Of a stretch of DNA of 64,000 nt, positions 40,928 to 49,346 are shown one piece after another. The stretch is from CAZDYP01 sp964509505 (lineage in GTDB: Bacteria > Chloroflexota > Anaerolineae > JACRMK01), in contig CAZDYP010000005.1 in NCBI GenBank assembly GCA_964509505.1, forward strand, positions 1 through 64,000. Direction: 5' to 3'. Below the pieces are notes generated by a model that saw only the letters and a program-made list of their open reading frames with translations, was not told the origin of the DNA and did not search any database. Position 1 is the first letter of the stretch. Each line of letters opens with the position of its first letter. A program made the translations under genes and the position numbers.

Positions 40928-42448
40928 TTATGGTTGCCTCTTCGCGCGATATTGAATCGCCTCTGCCAGGTGCGCGGTCTGAATGCGTTCGCTGCCCGCA
41001 AGGTCGGCAATCGTGCGCGCGACTTTCAATAGGCGATGATAAGTGCGCGCGCTCAGTTGCATTTGCTGCGCCGCCGTGCGGAGTAACGAGCGGCTGGTCT
41101 CGTCGAGCTCACAATGTTGGCGCACTTCGGCGGGTCCCATGTCCGCGTTGCACGTCAGCTTTGTATTGGCATATCGTTTTTGTTGTGCGCTGCGTGCGCG
41201 TTCGACACGCTCACGAATCTGTGCCGACGGCTCGCCCAAGCGATTAGCCGACAACTTCTCGTAATCCACACGCGGTACCTCGACGTGAATATCAATGCGA
41301 TCCAGCACGGGCCCACTGATGCGTTTCTGATAGCGTGTGATGTGCGCGGGCGAACATGCGCAACGCCCTGACGCATCGCCATACCAACCACAGGGACAGG
41401 GATTGCTTGCGCCAATCAACATGAAGTTAGCAGGGAACGTCAGCGTGCCGGTGCTGCGCGCAATCGAAACGATTTTGTCTTCGAGCGGTTGGCGCAACAC
41501 TTCCAACACGCGCTGCCCAAATTCGGGCAATTCGTCTAGGAACAACACGCCCCGATGCGCGAGCGAGATTTCGCCGGGGCGGGGCCAGTGACCGCCGCCA
41601 ACCAAGCCTGCGTGACTGATCGTATGATGCGGCGCGCGGAAGGGGCGTTGCCGCATGAGCGGCTTGCCGTCAGGCAACATATCCGCCACCGAATAGACGC
41701 GCGTCACGTCCAACGCTTCGTCAATCGTCAATTGTGGCAAAATCGAAGACAACGCTCGCGCCATCAACGTCTTGCCTGCGCCCGGCGGACCCATCATCAA
41801 CATATTGTGTCCCCCGGCTGCCGCCACCTCCAATGCGCGCTTCACATGCTCCTGCCCGCGAATCTCTTGAAAGTCCACGCCCTCAGACACAAAATCTTCT
41901 TCACTGATTGCTGGCGGATGTTGAAACGCAGGTATCTTTTGCGCGCCGCTGAAATGGTGCACGAGCTGCGCTAAACGCGCGACGGGATAAATTGCGATGT
42001 TGGGAATGAGCGCGGCTTCGGGCGCGTCTTGCTCTGGCACAAATACCGCACGATAATCCATTTGCTTGGCGAGCGAGGTCATCGGCAAAACGCCGTTGGT
42101 ATGGCGCACGCTGCCATCCAGCGAGAGCTCGCCGACGAACAAACAATGTTCGGTGTCAGCGTGCATCTGCTCAGTAGCAAGCAGGACGCCAATGGCGATG
42201 GGCAAGTCGTAAGCGGGCCCTTCTTTGCGGAGGTCGGCGGGCGCGAGGTTGACGGTCACGCGCTGATTCGGAAAGTAGAAGCCCGAATTTTTGATGGCAG
42301 CGCGCACCCGCTCGCGGCTCTCGCTAATCGCGGCGTCAGGCAAGCCGACAACAACAAATGAACCGAGGCCGCGCGAGATGTCCACTTCGACTTGGACGAT
42401 GGCCCCGTCGAGCCCGATGAGCGCGCAAGAGGTGACTTGAGAGAGCAT
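40928..42448 (-). CDS. comM: ComM/YifB-family Mg-chelatase-like AAA+ ATPase
   Basis: 506 residues. The N-terminal Lon-protease-like fold has GLGSFVVVGLPDAAISESRE; the AAA+ module has GPPGAGKTLMARAL, HRGVLFLDELPEF and the sensor region IGASNPCPCGWYGD; the C-terminal helical domain has LSARTYHRLLKVARTIADL and ends in AEAIQYR. In transformable bacteria ComM is a branch-migration helicase that extends recombination of incoming DNA; that role here is inferred. A candidate promoter lies 230 bases upstream at 42673-42702. Confidence 0.95.
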   Translation of the reverse strand: MLSQVTSCALIGLDGAIVQVEVDISRGLGSFVVVGLPDAAISESRERVRAAIKNSGFYFPNQRVTVNLAPADLRKEGPAYDLPIAIGVLLATEQMHADTEHCLFVGELSLDGSVRHTNGVLPMTSLAKQMDYRAVFVPEQDAPEAALIPNIAIYPVARLAQLVHHFSGAQKIPAFQHPPAISEEDFVSEGVDFQEIRGQEHVKRALEVAAAGGHNMLMMGPPGAGKTLMARALSSILPQLTIDEALDVTRVYSVADMLPDGKPLMRQRPFRAPHHTISHAGLVGGGHWPRPGEISLAHRGVLFLDELPEFGQRVLEVLRQPLEDKIVSIARSTGTLTFPANFMLIGASNPCPCGWYGDASGRCACSPAHITRYQKRISGPVLDRIDIHVEVPRVDYEKLSANRLGEPSAQIRERVERARSAQQKRYANTKLTCNADMGPAEVRQHCELDETSRSLLRTAAQQMQLSARTYHRLLKVARTIADLAGSERIQTAHLAEAIQYRAKRQP

Positions 42449-42477
42449 GATGGTCAGGTGGTTAAATGGTCAACGCG

Positions 42478-42587
42478 CATGTTAAGAAAGTGTGCGCCCC
42501 CTTTTGCTCGCGCGGGATGGACACCTCCCGCGCTCTGGGCGGTGGATGTGACCATCCACCGCGAGCGTAGCACGTTTGTTTAACATG
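42478..42587. repeat. 110-bp inverted-repeat-bounded element (MITE-like)
   Basis: Imperfect terminal inverted repeats of 18 bp: CATGTTAAGAAAGTGTGC (42478-42495) and GCACGTTTGTTTAACATG (42570-42587). Inside are CGCGGGA/TCCCGCG (42511-42532) and the perfect GCGGTGGATG/CATCCACCGC (42539-42562). No coding frame. Flanked by AATGGTCA-type short reiterations. Confidence 0.6.
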
Positions 42588-42672
42588 AGCGAATGGTCAA
42601 ATGGTCGCTGGGCGAATCGTTGAATGATTAAGAATCATCAGCGTGTAGTTGCGTTGGCTAGCAGTGGTGCAC

Positions 42673-42702
42673 ATTATAGGGGCAGATGGCAACTACTTTC
42701 AA
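42673..42702 (-). promoter_or_regulatory. Promoter candidate for comM
   Basis: Minus strand TTGAAA (complement of 42697-42702), 18-base spacer, TATAAT (complement of 42673-42678). The rest of 42588-42814 shows nothing I can name. Confidence 0.4.
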
Positions 42703-42814
42703 AAACGTCTGTTTGACCACAATCGGCAAAGCCTCGACCGCCTGATTCATAGCATCAAATTCGCTGACTCGCTGCGTAACCTGAGAGCTTCAATCACTCA
42801 CTTAGGACTAGCTT

Positions 42815-44206
42815 ATGACTACCATTGTAAACTTTCCTTACACACGCTGTCGGTTCGGCGTCGCCGTGCGCGATACGACGCCGCCCGTTGGCATCTATCA
42901 TAGTTCGTGGGGCGCAGCTACGCGTTACGACACGACAGGCGTGCATCGTCCGCACACGGTCACCGCGGCGGTGTTCGCGCCACTGCATGGCGCTGGGCCC
43001 ATGTTAGCGCTCGTCGCGTTGGATCTTGGTTGGTTTCAAAACACGCAAGACGAGCGCGACCTGCGCGATACCGTGATACGTCGCGCAGGGCTGACGCCTG
43101 AGACCTTGCTTATCAATCTGTCGCACACGCATGGCACGGTCAACGCAAATTCGCTGCTTGCAGATCGGCCCGGCGCGCAGTTCATCAAACCATTCTTAGC
43201 TATGTTGCGCGAGCGTGTCGGCGACGCCGTCAGGGCAGCGCAACAAGCGCTCATGCCCGCATGGGTAACGTGGGGCTATGGCGCGTGTGCGTTGGCAAAG
43301 AACCGCGATTACTTTGACACGGAGCAACAAACGTGGGTGTGTGGATTTAATCCCGCGCGCAAAGCCGACGACACATTGCTCGTCGCGCGTGTCAGCGATG
43401 ACGCAGGCAACACGCGCGCGACGCTGTTCAACTATGCGTGCCATCCGACGACGCTGGCGTGGCAGAATCATTTGCTCTCGCCTGATTACGTCGGGGCAGC
43501 GCGTGATGTCTTGGAGCGCGCGTTCGGCGCGCCGGCGTTGTTTTTGCAAGGTGCATTGGGAGATGTCGCACCGCGCGACAACTACGTGGGCGACCCCATC
43601 GTAGCAGATCGCAATGGGCGACAGTTGGGCTACGCCGCCGCAGCGATCATCGAAGGCTTGCCGCCTGCCGCAAGCCAGTTCGTCTATATGGGTATGGTAT
43701 CATCAGGCGCAGCATTGGGCGTCTGGGAATATCGCCCATGTCATGAAGCGGAATTGCAAGCGGCGTATGTGTTGCAAGCTAGTCTGGTGACGATAGAACT
43801 AGCGACGAAAGAATATCCGCCCTTGACTCAATTGCGCGCGACATACGAGGCAGCGACAACCGTCCGCGAGAAAGAGATTGCGCTGCGACGGTTGCTGGTG
43901 CGCGAAGCCTTGGGTGCTGGACGCACGCATGCGATGCCGCTGTGGGTGTGGCGCTTGGGACAAGCTGCGCTCGTCGCCATTCCGAACGAGCCATACAACC
44001 TCGTGCAACAAACCCTTCGCCAACATTTTGCGGGAACGCCCATTGCCGTGCTAGGCGTGACGAATGGGACGCTAGGTTACTTACCACCGCAAGAGATTTA
44101 TGGCAAGGGGATTTACCAAGAGCAACAATCACCCTATTTGCCGGGTTGCCTGGAGCAAACGATTGAGGCGGCGGTGCGGGGTGTGGCGAAGGTGATGAGT
44201 GAATGA
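42815..44206 (+). CDS. Neutral/alkaline ceramidase-like hydrolase, N-terminal domain only
   Basis: 463 residues. RFGVAVRDTTPPVGIY, LLINLSHTHGTVNANS (Zn-binding His-x-His), FNYACHPTTLAWQNHLLSPD and FLQGALGDVAPRDNYVGDP match the catalytic domain of neutral/alkaline ceramidases and related metal-dependent amidases. ALVAIPNEPYN near the end is also typical. The protein lacks a signal peptide and the C-terminal domain of secreted ceramidases, so it may act in the cytoplasm on another amide substrate. It stands alone, downstream of comM in the opposite direction. Confidence 0.78.
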   Translation: MTTIVNFPYTRCRFGVAVRDTTPPVGIYHSSWGAATRYDTTGVHRPHTVTAAVFAPLHGAGPMLALVALDLGWFQNTQDERDLRDTVIRRAGLTPETLLINLSHTHGTVNANSLLADRPGAQFIKPFLAMLRERVGDAVRAAQQALMPAWVTWGYGACALAKNRDYFDTEQQTWVCGFNPARKADDTLLVARVSDDAGNTRATLFNYACHPTTLAWQNHLLSPDYVGAARDVLERAFGAPALFLQGALGDVAPRDNYVGDPIVADRNGRQLGYAAAAIIEGLPPAASQFVYMGMVSSGAALGVWEYRPCHEAELQAAYVLQASLVTIELATKEYPPLTQLRATYEAATTVREKEIALRRLLVREALGAGRTHAMPLWVWRLGQAALVAIPNEPYNLVQQTLRQHFAGTPIAVLGVTNGTLGYLPPQEIYGKGIYQEQQSPYLPGCLEQTIEAAVRGVAKVMSE

Positions 44207-44250
44207 GGAAACGCGTCAACGCGGAGATAATGGGAGGTGAATACTATAAC

Positions 44251-44285
44251 CCTTGCGAAGGCGACTCTGTCGAACCTTCGCAAGG
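44251..44285. repeat. Palindrome CCTTGCGAAGG / CCTTCGCAAGG
   Basis: Perfect 11-bp outer stem (44251-44261 with 44275-44285) and an inner CGAC/GTCG (44262-44265, 44269-44272). No U-run follows, so a dispersed repeat is more likely than a terminator. Confidence 0.65.
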
Positions 44286-44535
44286 CTGAGTTTCTGATGC
44301 GCGAATGATTTGGAAATCTTATAGCACAGATTGCGCAAGTGATTGCGGTTCTACAAGGTCTTTTGTTGTCTAGGGGGAAGTGGTTTTTACCTAATTATTA
44401 CCAATTTACTCCTTTTTTTTTGATTTGCTTTCCAATATAATCTAAACAATCTAAGCAGTGATTTACAGAATTGCTTCAGGAAGAATGGATCATGGTTTCT
44501 AAACGTATCTAGGGCTCCCCCATTCGGTGATCTTC
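44286..44535 (+). other. AT-rich region upstream of the exopolysaccharide locus
   Basis: Markedly AT-rich for this scaffold. A TATAAT (44436-44441) is preceded by a T-run, but no good -35 box is at the right distance. No gene is visible. I looked for a c-di-GMP riboswitch and did not find its landmarks. It probably holds the main promoter of the downstream locus. Confidence 0.35.
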
Positions 44536-45420
44536 ATGAAGTATCTCAGATTTTCTATCTTAGCCTTGCTCATCATCCAAGCTATCTTTCTTAAAATCGA
44601 ACGCTTGCGCTTTGAGGAGGATACGCAGCTCATAGACATCCAAAAATTCGTCTATGTGTTAGGTGTCGCCATACTCGCAATCACGATTGGTGTTCCTAGT
44701 GTGCGACGGCTCTCGCGTTATGTCTCGCTGGCAGTGTGGTTGGGCATTTATCTGACGCTCAAGGTGTTCGTTTATGATGATCCAACTCATGCGCTTCTAG
44801 GCGATTACCACACCTACGTTTCGATTACGGAAGTCGCTTTTCTGACGATTCTGGTGCTGTTAGCGCACACCTTAGCGCAACATCTACACGATTTCGAGCA
44901 AGCCATTGAAAATGTCACGTTTGGCGGTTTTGGCAGGCGTGTGCAAACCTTACACGAAGCCGAACATGAGCTGCAGACCGAACTGATTCGCAGCCGACGC
45001 CATCAACGCCCCTTAACGGTGATCGTCATCGAACCCGATCCCAACTCCGTGCAAGCCAATTTACATCGCACGGTGCAGGAAGTGCAGCGTGCGATGATGG
45101 GGCGTTACGTGTTGACCAGTTTGGCGCGCGCCGTCAGCGACACGTTGCGTCGCACCGATAAGATCTTCAAACACAACTCACAGGACCGTTTTGTGGTGGT
45201 GTGTCCTGAAACAGACACCAAAGCGTCTGATGTTTTGATTGAACGCATTAAAACGGCCGCCACCGAACAGTTGGGCGTAATCGTCCACTGCGGGGTCAGT
45301 TCGTTTCCAACCGAAGCGTTGACCTTTGAAGAACTGGTGCATCGCGCCGAAGCGCAATTCCAGAAACAAGAGACGGCAAGCCAACCAACCATCATCCGCA
45401 CGGCCGAGTCTCGCGTGTAA
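44536..45420 (+). CDS. Four-helix membrane protein with a degenerate GGDEF domain
   Basis: 294 residues. Four hydrophobic helices (about 5-20, 37-57, 62-82, 95-118) are followed by a short coiled segment and a cytoplasmic GGDEF-type domain (about 145-280). The catalytic loop reads HNSQDRFVVVCPETD where active cyclases have RxGGDEFxxLLP; later FPTEALTFEELVHRAEAQF matches the GGDEF end. With GG and the acidic residue lost it should not make c-di-GMP; it may still bind GTP or act as an allosteric or scaffold domain. It is the first gene of the exopolysaccharide locus, 30 bases before the initiating transferase. Confidence 0.7.
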   Translation: MKYLRFSILALLIIQAIFLKIERLRFEEDTQLIDIQKFVYVLGVAILAITIGVPSVRRLSRYVSLAVWLGIYLTLKVFVYDDPTHALLGDYHTYVSITEVAFLTILVLLAHTLAQHLHDFEQAIENVTFGGFGRRVQTLHEAEHELQTELIRSRRHQRPLTVIVIEPDPNSVQANLHRTVQEVQRAMMGRYVLTSLARAVSDTLRRTDKIFKHNSQDRFVVVCPETDTKASDVLIERIKTAATEQLGVIVHCGVSSFPTEALTFEELVHRAEAQFQKQETASQPTIIRTAESRV

Positions 45421-45450
45421 GAGCTGTCGTTAAACAGAGGAGGAGGAAAG

Positions 45451-46146
45451 ATGATTACCCCATTTGTTAAATCCGCGCCGATTAATCCGTACCTTTGGCT
45501 TGATACTCTCGCCCCCGAGAAGCGTTGGGTGCGTGGCCGGGTTTACCGTGTTGCTAAGCGGTGTATGGACTTGTTGCTGGTGGGCGTCACGCTGCCTTTC
45601 GTCCTCCCTGTGTTAGCGCTCTGCGCGCTGCTTATCAAACTCGACGATCCCAACGGTCCCGTGTTCTTTGTGCAAGAGCGCACGGGGCGAGGCGGACGAC
45701 GCTTTCGCATGTACAAGTTTCGCACGATGGTTGTCAACGCCGAGCAGCTGCTCAAACAACTCGCGGCCACTAATGCCGATGGTGAACTGGCGAAACCGCT
45801 CAAATTGGACAACGACCCGCGCGTGACTCGGATCGGACGTCTCCTACGCAAAACCAGTTTGGATGAATTACCGCAAATCATCAATATTCTCAAAGGCGAA
45901 ATGAGCTGGGTCGGACCACGCCCAACTTCCTTTGGTCTCAAATCGTATTCGCTCTGGCATACGGAGCGACTTGACCTTTTGCCAGGGCTGACAGGCTTAT
46001 GGCAATTGTATGGTCGCGGCGACGTTGACTTTAACAATTGGCTGCGTTGGGATATTCGCTATTTAGAGAAGCAATGTCTCTGGCTGGACGTTCAGATTTT
46101 GCTGCGCACGGCCGGCGCCATCTTCACCCAGCGCGGAGCGCGGTAG
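45451..46146 (+). CDS. Exopolysaccharide initiating sugar-phosphate transferase (WcaJ/EpsL type)
   Basis: Transfers the first sugar-1-phosphate from a nucleotide sugar to undecaprenyl phosphate at the inner membrane. 231 residues: a basic KRCMDLLLVGVTLPFVLPVL re-entrant hydrophobic helix, GPVFFVQERTGRGGRRFRMY, YKFRTM, and SLDELPQIINILKGEMSWVG with the catalytic Asp-Glu, then LPGLTGLWQL. It is the short form without the N-terminal CoA-binding and membrane domains of full WcaJ. A strong GGAGGAGGA site precedes it, and its stop overlaps the next gene by one base. Confidence 0.93.
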   Translation: MITPFVKSAPINPYLWLDTLAPEKRWVRGRVYRVAKRCMDLLLVGVTLPFVLPVLALCALLIKLDDPNGPVFFVQERTGRGGRRFRMYKFRTMVVNAEQLLKQLAATNADGELAKPLKLDNDPRVTRIGRLLRKTSLDELPQIINILKGEMSWVGPRPTSFGLKSYSLWHTERLDLLPGLTGLWQLYGRGDVDFNNWLRWDIRYLEKQCLWLDVQILLRTAGAIFTQRGAR

Positions 46147-47447
46147 TGGGAAACAAAATCGCCTATGTGATGTCGCGCTTTCCTCATTTGCCCGAGACGT
46201 TCATTCTGCGTGAGATGAATGAACTTGAACGGCAGGGGTGGGAAGTCGCGCTCTATCCACTCATCCTACAATCCCAAGCGGTCATCCACGCCGAAGCGCA
46301 ACCCTGGTTGTCCCGCGCGCATCGCCTTCCATATTTATCGCCCGCCGTGCTTGGCGCTAACGCGCAAACCATGAGCAGGCAACCCTGGACCTATCTGAGC
46401 GCAGGAGCACAAGTTGTGTGGGAGAACAAGCGCAGCCCTAATTTTTTTGCGCGGGCGCTGCTCTTGTTCCCGAAAGCGGTTTACGCCGCGCGGTTGATGG
46501 AACGTGAAGGTATCACGCACGTTCACGCTCATTATGCGACTCACCCTGCGCTCGTCGCTTGGTTGATTCATCGTCTGACAGGCATCACTTACAGCCTCAC
46601 CGCCCACGCCCACGACATTTTCGTGCGTAAGGCGATGTTGGCGACCAAGCTGCGCGAGGCTTCATTCATCGTAACCATTTCGCAATTCAATCGAGCCTAT
46701 CTCGCTCAAACGGTTGGGGCATGGGTGCAGACTAAGACGCACATCGTTCATTGTGGCATCACACCAGCAACTTACGCGCCGCGTGAGGGGGCGTCACGCG
46801 CCGCACGGTTTGAGCTCATCAACATTGGCAGCCTACAACCATACAAAGGACAACGGTATTTGATTCAAGCGTGCGCCTTGTTGCGCGAGCAAGGAATTCC
46901 ATTTCGTTGTCGCATCGTTGGCGAAGGCGCAGAACGCCCACACTTGGAGCGCATGATTGCCGCAGCGGGATTAAATGACTCTGTGGAATTGTTAGGCGCG
47001 TTACCGCAAGAACAAGTCGCGCGGCTGTTACCCACTGCCCATTGTTACGTGCAACCTAGCATCATTGCGCCTTCTGGCAAAATGGAGGGCATTCCTGTCG
47101 CGCTAATGGAAGCGCTCGCTTGTGCGTTACCCGTAGTGGCGACAGCGCTCTCAGGGATTCCGGAGTTGGTGCGAGAAGGCGAAACGGGTTGGTTAGTTCC
47201 GCCCGCCGACCCCGCGGCATTGGCGGAGGCGTTAGCTAAAGTATGGGCTGAACCCGAGCGCTCGGCGCGCTTGGCGGGCGCTGGGCGCGATTTGGTATTG
47301 CGTGAATTCGATCTTCAAACCAATGTGCAACAACTCTCTGCGCTATTCACGCAAGTCATTCAAGCCCGCGCCATTCCGCTGCAGCCGCGTATCACTCAGT
47401 TCACGTTGGGTGAGCATCAAACACAAAATAGGTTCTACCGACTTTAG
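46146..47447 (+). CDS. Glycosyltransferase family 4
   Basis: GT-B fold transferase of about 433 residues. VMSRFPHLPETFILREMNEL is the usual start; VHAHYATHPALVAWLIH, NIGSLQPYKGQRYLIQAC and GKMEGIPVALMEALACALPV, with the Glu that contacts the donor nucleotide, follow. It should add a sugar to the lipid-linked oligosaccharide on the cytoplasmic side; donor and acceptor are unknown. GTG 46146 overlaps the previous stop (TAGTG), and the reading before it belongs to the transferase in another frame. Confidence 0.9.
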   Translation: MGNKIAYVMSRFPHLPETFILREMNELERQGWEVALYPLILQSQAVIHAEAQPWLSRAHRLPYLSPAVLGANAQTMSRQPWTYLSAGAQVVWENKRSPNFFARALLLFPKAVYAARLMEREGITHVHAHYATHPALVAWLIHRLTGITYSLTAHAHDIFVRKAMLATKLREASFIVTISQFNRAYLAQTVGAWVQTKTHIVHCGITPATYAPREGASRAARFELINIGSLQPYKGQRYLIQACALLREQGIPFRCRIVGEGAERPHLERMIAAAGLNDSVELLGALPQEQVARLLPTAHCYVQPSIIAPSGKMEGIPVALMEALACALPVVATALSGIPELVREGETGWLVPPADPAALAEALAKVWAEPERSARLAGAGRDLVLREFDLQTNVQQLSALFTQVIQARAIPLQPRITQFTLGEHQTQNRFYRL

Positions 47448-47562
47448 TGAAGCAGGCTCGTGTGAGACTCTCTTGGGGGGCACAACCTGCGAGCATTTTA
47501 TAGCAAAGCAAGAAAAGCCCTATACGATCATAGCTAAACAGTAAGTGTATGAAAGGTATATC

Positions 47563-49311
47563 TTGAAACAGAGCCTCTGTTTTTTCCTGCTTTGCGTCTT
47601 AACTGCCTGCGCCGCTGCGACGCCATCACCTACGCCTCTTCCTACCATTGCCGTCGCCACACCAACCCTGACAGCCGCGCTTCCATCACCAACGCCGACG
47701 CCGCGCCCAAGCCCCACGCCTGCGCCACAACCAACTATCAACTTAATCGAATCACAAGCTACTTGGCAGTATTGGAGCAATACTCGGGCCCCTGATACTA
47801 ACTGGTTCAGTGACACATTTGACGATAGCGCATGGCCAAGAGGTGTATTGCCATTAGGCACGACCAGCGCCGCACGGACGCGGATTGCGCCAATCACCAC
47901 AACTCACACGATTTATGCGCGTACCCAATTGACCGTGCCTGACCCTACGGCATGGCAAGCCTTGAATCTGTGGCTTGACTACAAACATGGCGCAGCCGTT
48001 TATCTCAATGGACGTGAAATCGCTCGCGCCAATCTAACGCCGAACGCCAAACACGGCGAGCCCGCTTCCGCCGAGCACGATACCCCTGCCGATAAAATTG
48101 ACGTGACTGCCGCGTTGGCTTGGCTGAAGCCGGGGCGCAACGTGTTGGCTATCGAAGTTCACAACCTAGAAAGCAATACGCAAGCGCACATTGATGTTCA
48201 ACTATGGGCTTGGCGCACATCAGAATTACCGAGATTGCTCACAGGCCCTCACTTAGGAGTGATTGGGCCCGATACAGTCACGATTCAAGCCGAAAGCAAC
48301 CTGACTGCCACCGCCCTTGTGGAGTATCAGCCGCTAGGCAAAACCGCCGCAACGGTAGAATCTCCACCCGCAACCTTGCATCGCATCACCTTGCGCGATT
48401 TATCTCCTAATACGACTTATCAATATCGCTTGGGGTTCAAAACACCGGCCGGCACGTTCTGGAGTGTGGCGGGACAATGGACAACCGACGGCGGCGCAGG
48501 GCAAGCGTTTCGTTTTGCGGTCTGGGGAGATAATCGTCCCAAGTCCGGCAGCGCTGTGCCGTTGGTCTTCAATCAATTGATAGCGTTGATCGAACAACGT
48601 AAGCCGCTTGCGCTTGCCATCACTTTGGGCGATAATGTACAAAACGTGAACGCGCCCACCGACGAGCTAGCGCTGCGCAATCGCTATCATAGCTATCTGG
48701 AGGCCATTGGACCCGTAGCGCGTCAAGCCCCTTTCTATTCCGTGATCGGCAATCACGATACGCCCAATTGCAAACCATGTTTGGAAGCGTATCGGCGCTA
48801 TCTGCCATTGCCTGAACAGAACGATCAGACTTACTATAGTTTCAATTATGGCTCCGTCCATTTCGTCGTGCTAAATTCAGAACAACGCGCTGGCACAGTT
48901 ATGCAGCAGATGTCCGATCACCAGTGGCAATGGCTGCAAACAGACTTAGCCAACAATCGCCAACCCATCACCTTTGTTTTCATGCATCAAGCCATCATCC
49001 GTACATCCAACATTCACGGTCCCTATCCGGCCAATGACCGCGAAAAGCTCCATCAACTCTTTCGCAAACACAATGTCTTGGCGGTGTTTCAAGGTCATGC
49101 CCATTATTACGATTTTTACGAGTTGGATAACATTGCCTACATCATTTCAGGCGGCGCAGGCAGTCCGCTCTACGATCAACCCTACAACCCCTTGTGGGAA
49201 AAACATCACGCGCTCATCGTATCGGTCACGGCAACGCAAGTCATGGTGGAGGCGCTCTTGCCCGATGGCAAGCTGCTCGATCAGCGCACGCTGAAAGTTA
49301 GAGCTCCTTGA
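47563..49311 (+). CDS. Purple-acid-phosphatase-like metallophosphoesterase lipoprotein
   Basis: About 582 residues, exported. Lipoprotein signal (CFFLLCVLTAC), Pro/Thr linker (to about 60), a galactose-binding-like sandwich (about 65-215, DYKHGAAVYLNGREIARAN) and a fibronectin-like purple-phosphatase N-domain (about 220-315). The calcineurin-type core has FAVWGDNRP, ITLGDNVQN, IGNHDT, FVFMHQA and FQGHAHYYDF, so all metal ligands are present. In a polysaccharide locus it might remove phosphate from the polymer or a lipid carrier; that is inference. TTG 47563 with AAAGG six bases upstream was preferred over GTG 47545 because it begins directly with the signal. Confidence 0.85.
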   Translation: MKQSLCFFLLCVLTACAAATPSPTPLPTIAVATPTLTAALPSPTPTPRPSPTPAPQPTINLIESQATWQYWSNTRAPDTNWFSDTFDDSAWPRGVLPLGTTSAARTRIAPITTTHTIYARTQLTVPDPTAWQALNLWLDYKHGAAVYLNGREIARANLTPNAKHGEPASAEHDTPADKIDVTAALAWLKPGRNVLAIEVHNLESNTQAHIDVQLWAWRTSELPRLLTGPHLGVIGPDTVTIQAESNLTATALVEYQPLGKTAATVESPPATLHRITLRDLSPNTTYQYRLGFKTPAGTFWSVAGQWTTDGGAGQAFRFAVWGDNRPKSGSAVPLVFNQLIALIEQRKPLALAITLGDNVQNVNAPTDELALRNRYHSYLEAIGPVARQAPFYSVIGNHDTPNCKPCLEAYRRYLPLPEQNDQTYYSFNYGSVHFVVLNSEQRAGTVMQQMSDHQWQWLQTDLANNRQPITFVFMHQAIIRTSNIHGPYPANDREKLHQLFRKHNVLAVFQGHAHYYDFYELDNIAYIISGGAGSPLYDQPYNPLWEKHHALIVSVTATQVMVEALLPDGKLLDQRTLKVRAP

Positions 49312-49346
49312 GCAGGGGAGCGGGTCATTTTTTTTGAGAAGTCACT

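Noticed and set aside
44286..44535. c-di-GMP riboswitch before the polysaccharide locus
   Set aside because: Would fit the GGDEF context, but the conserved aptamer segments are absent.
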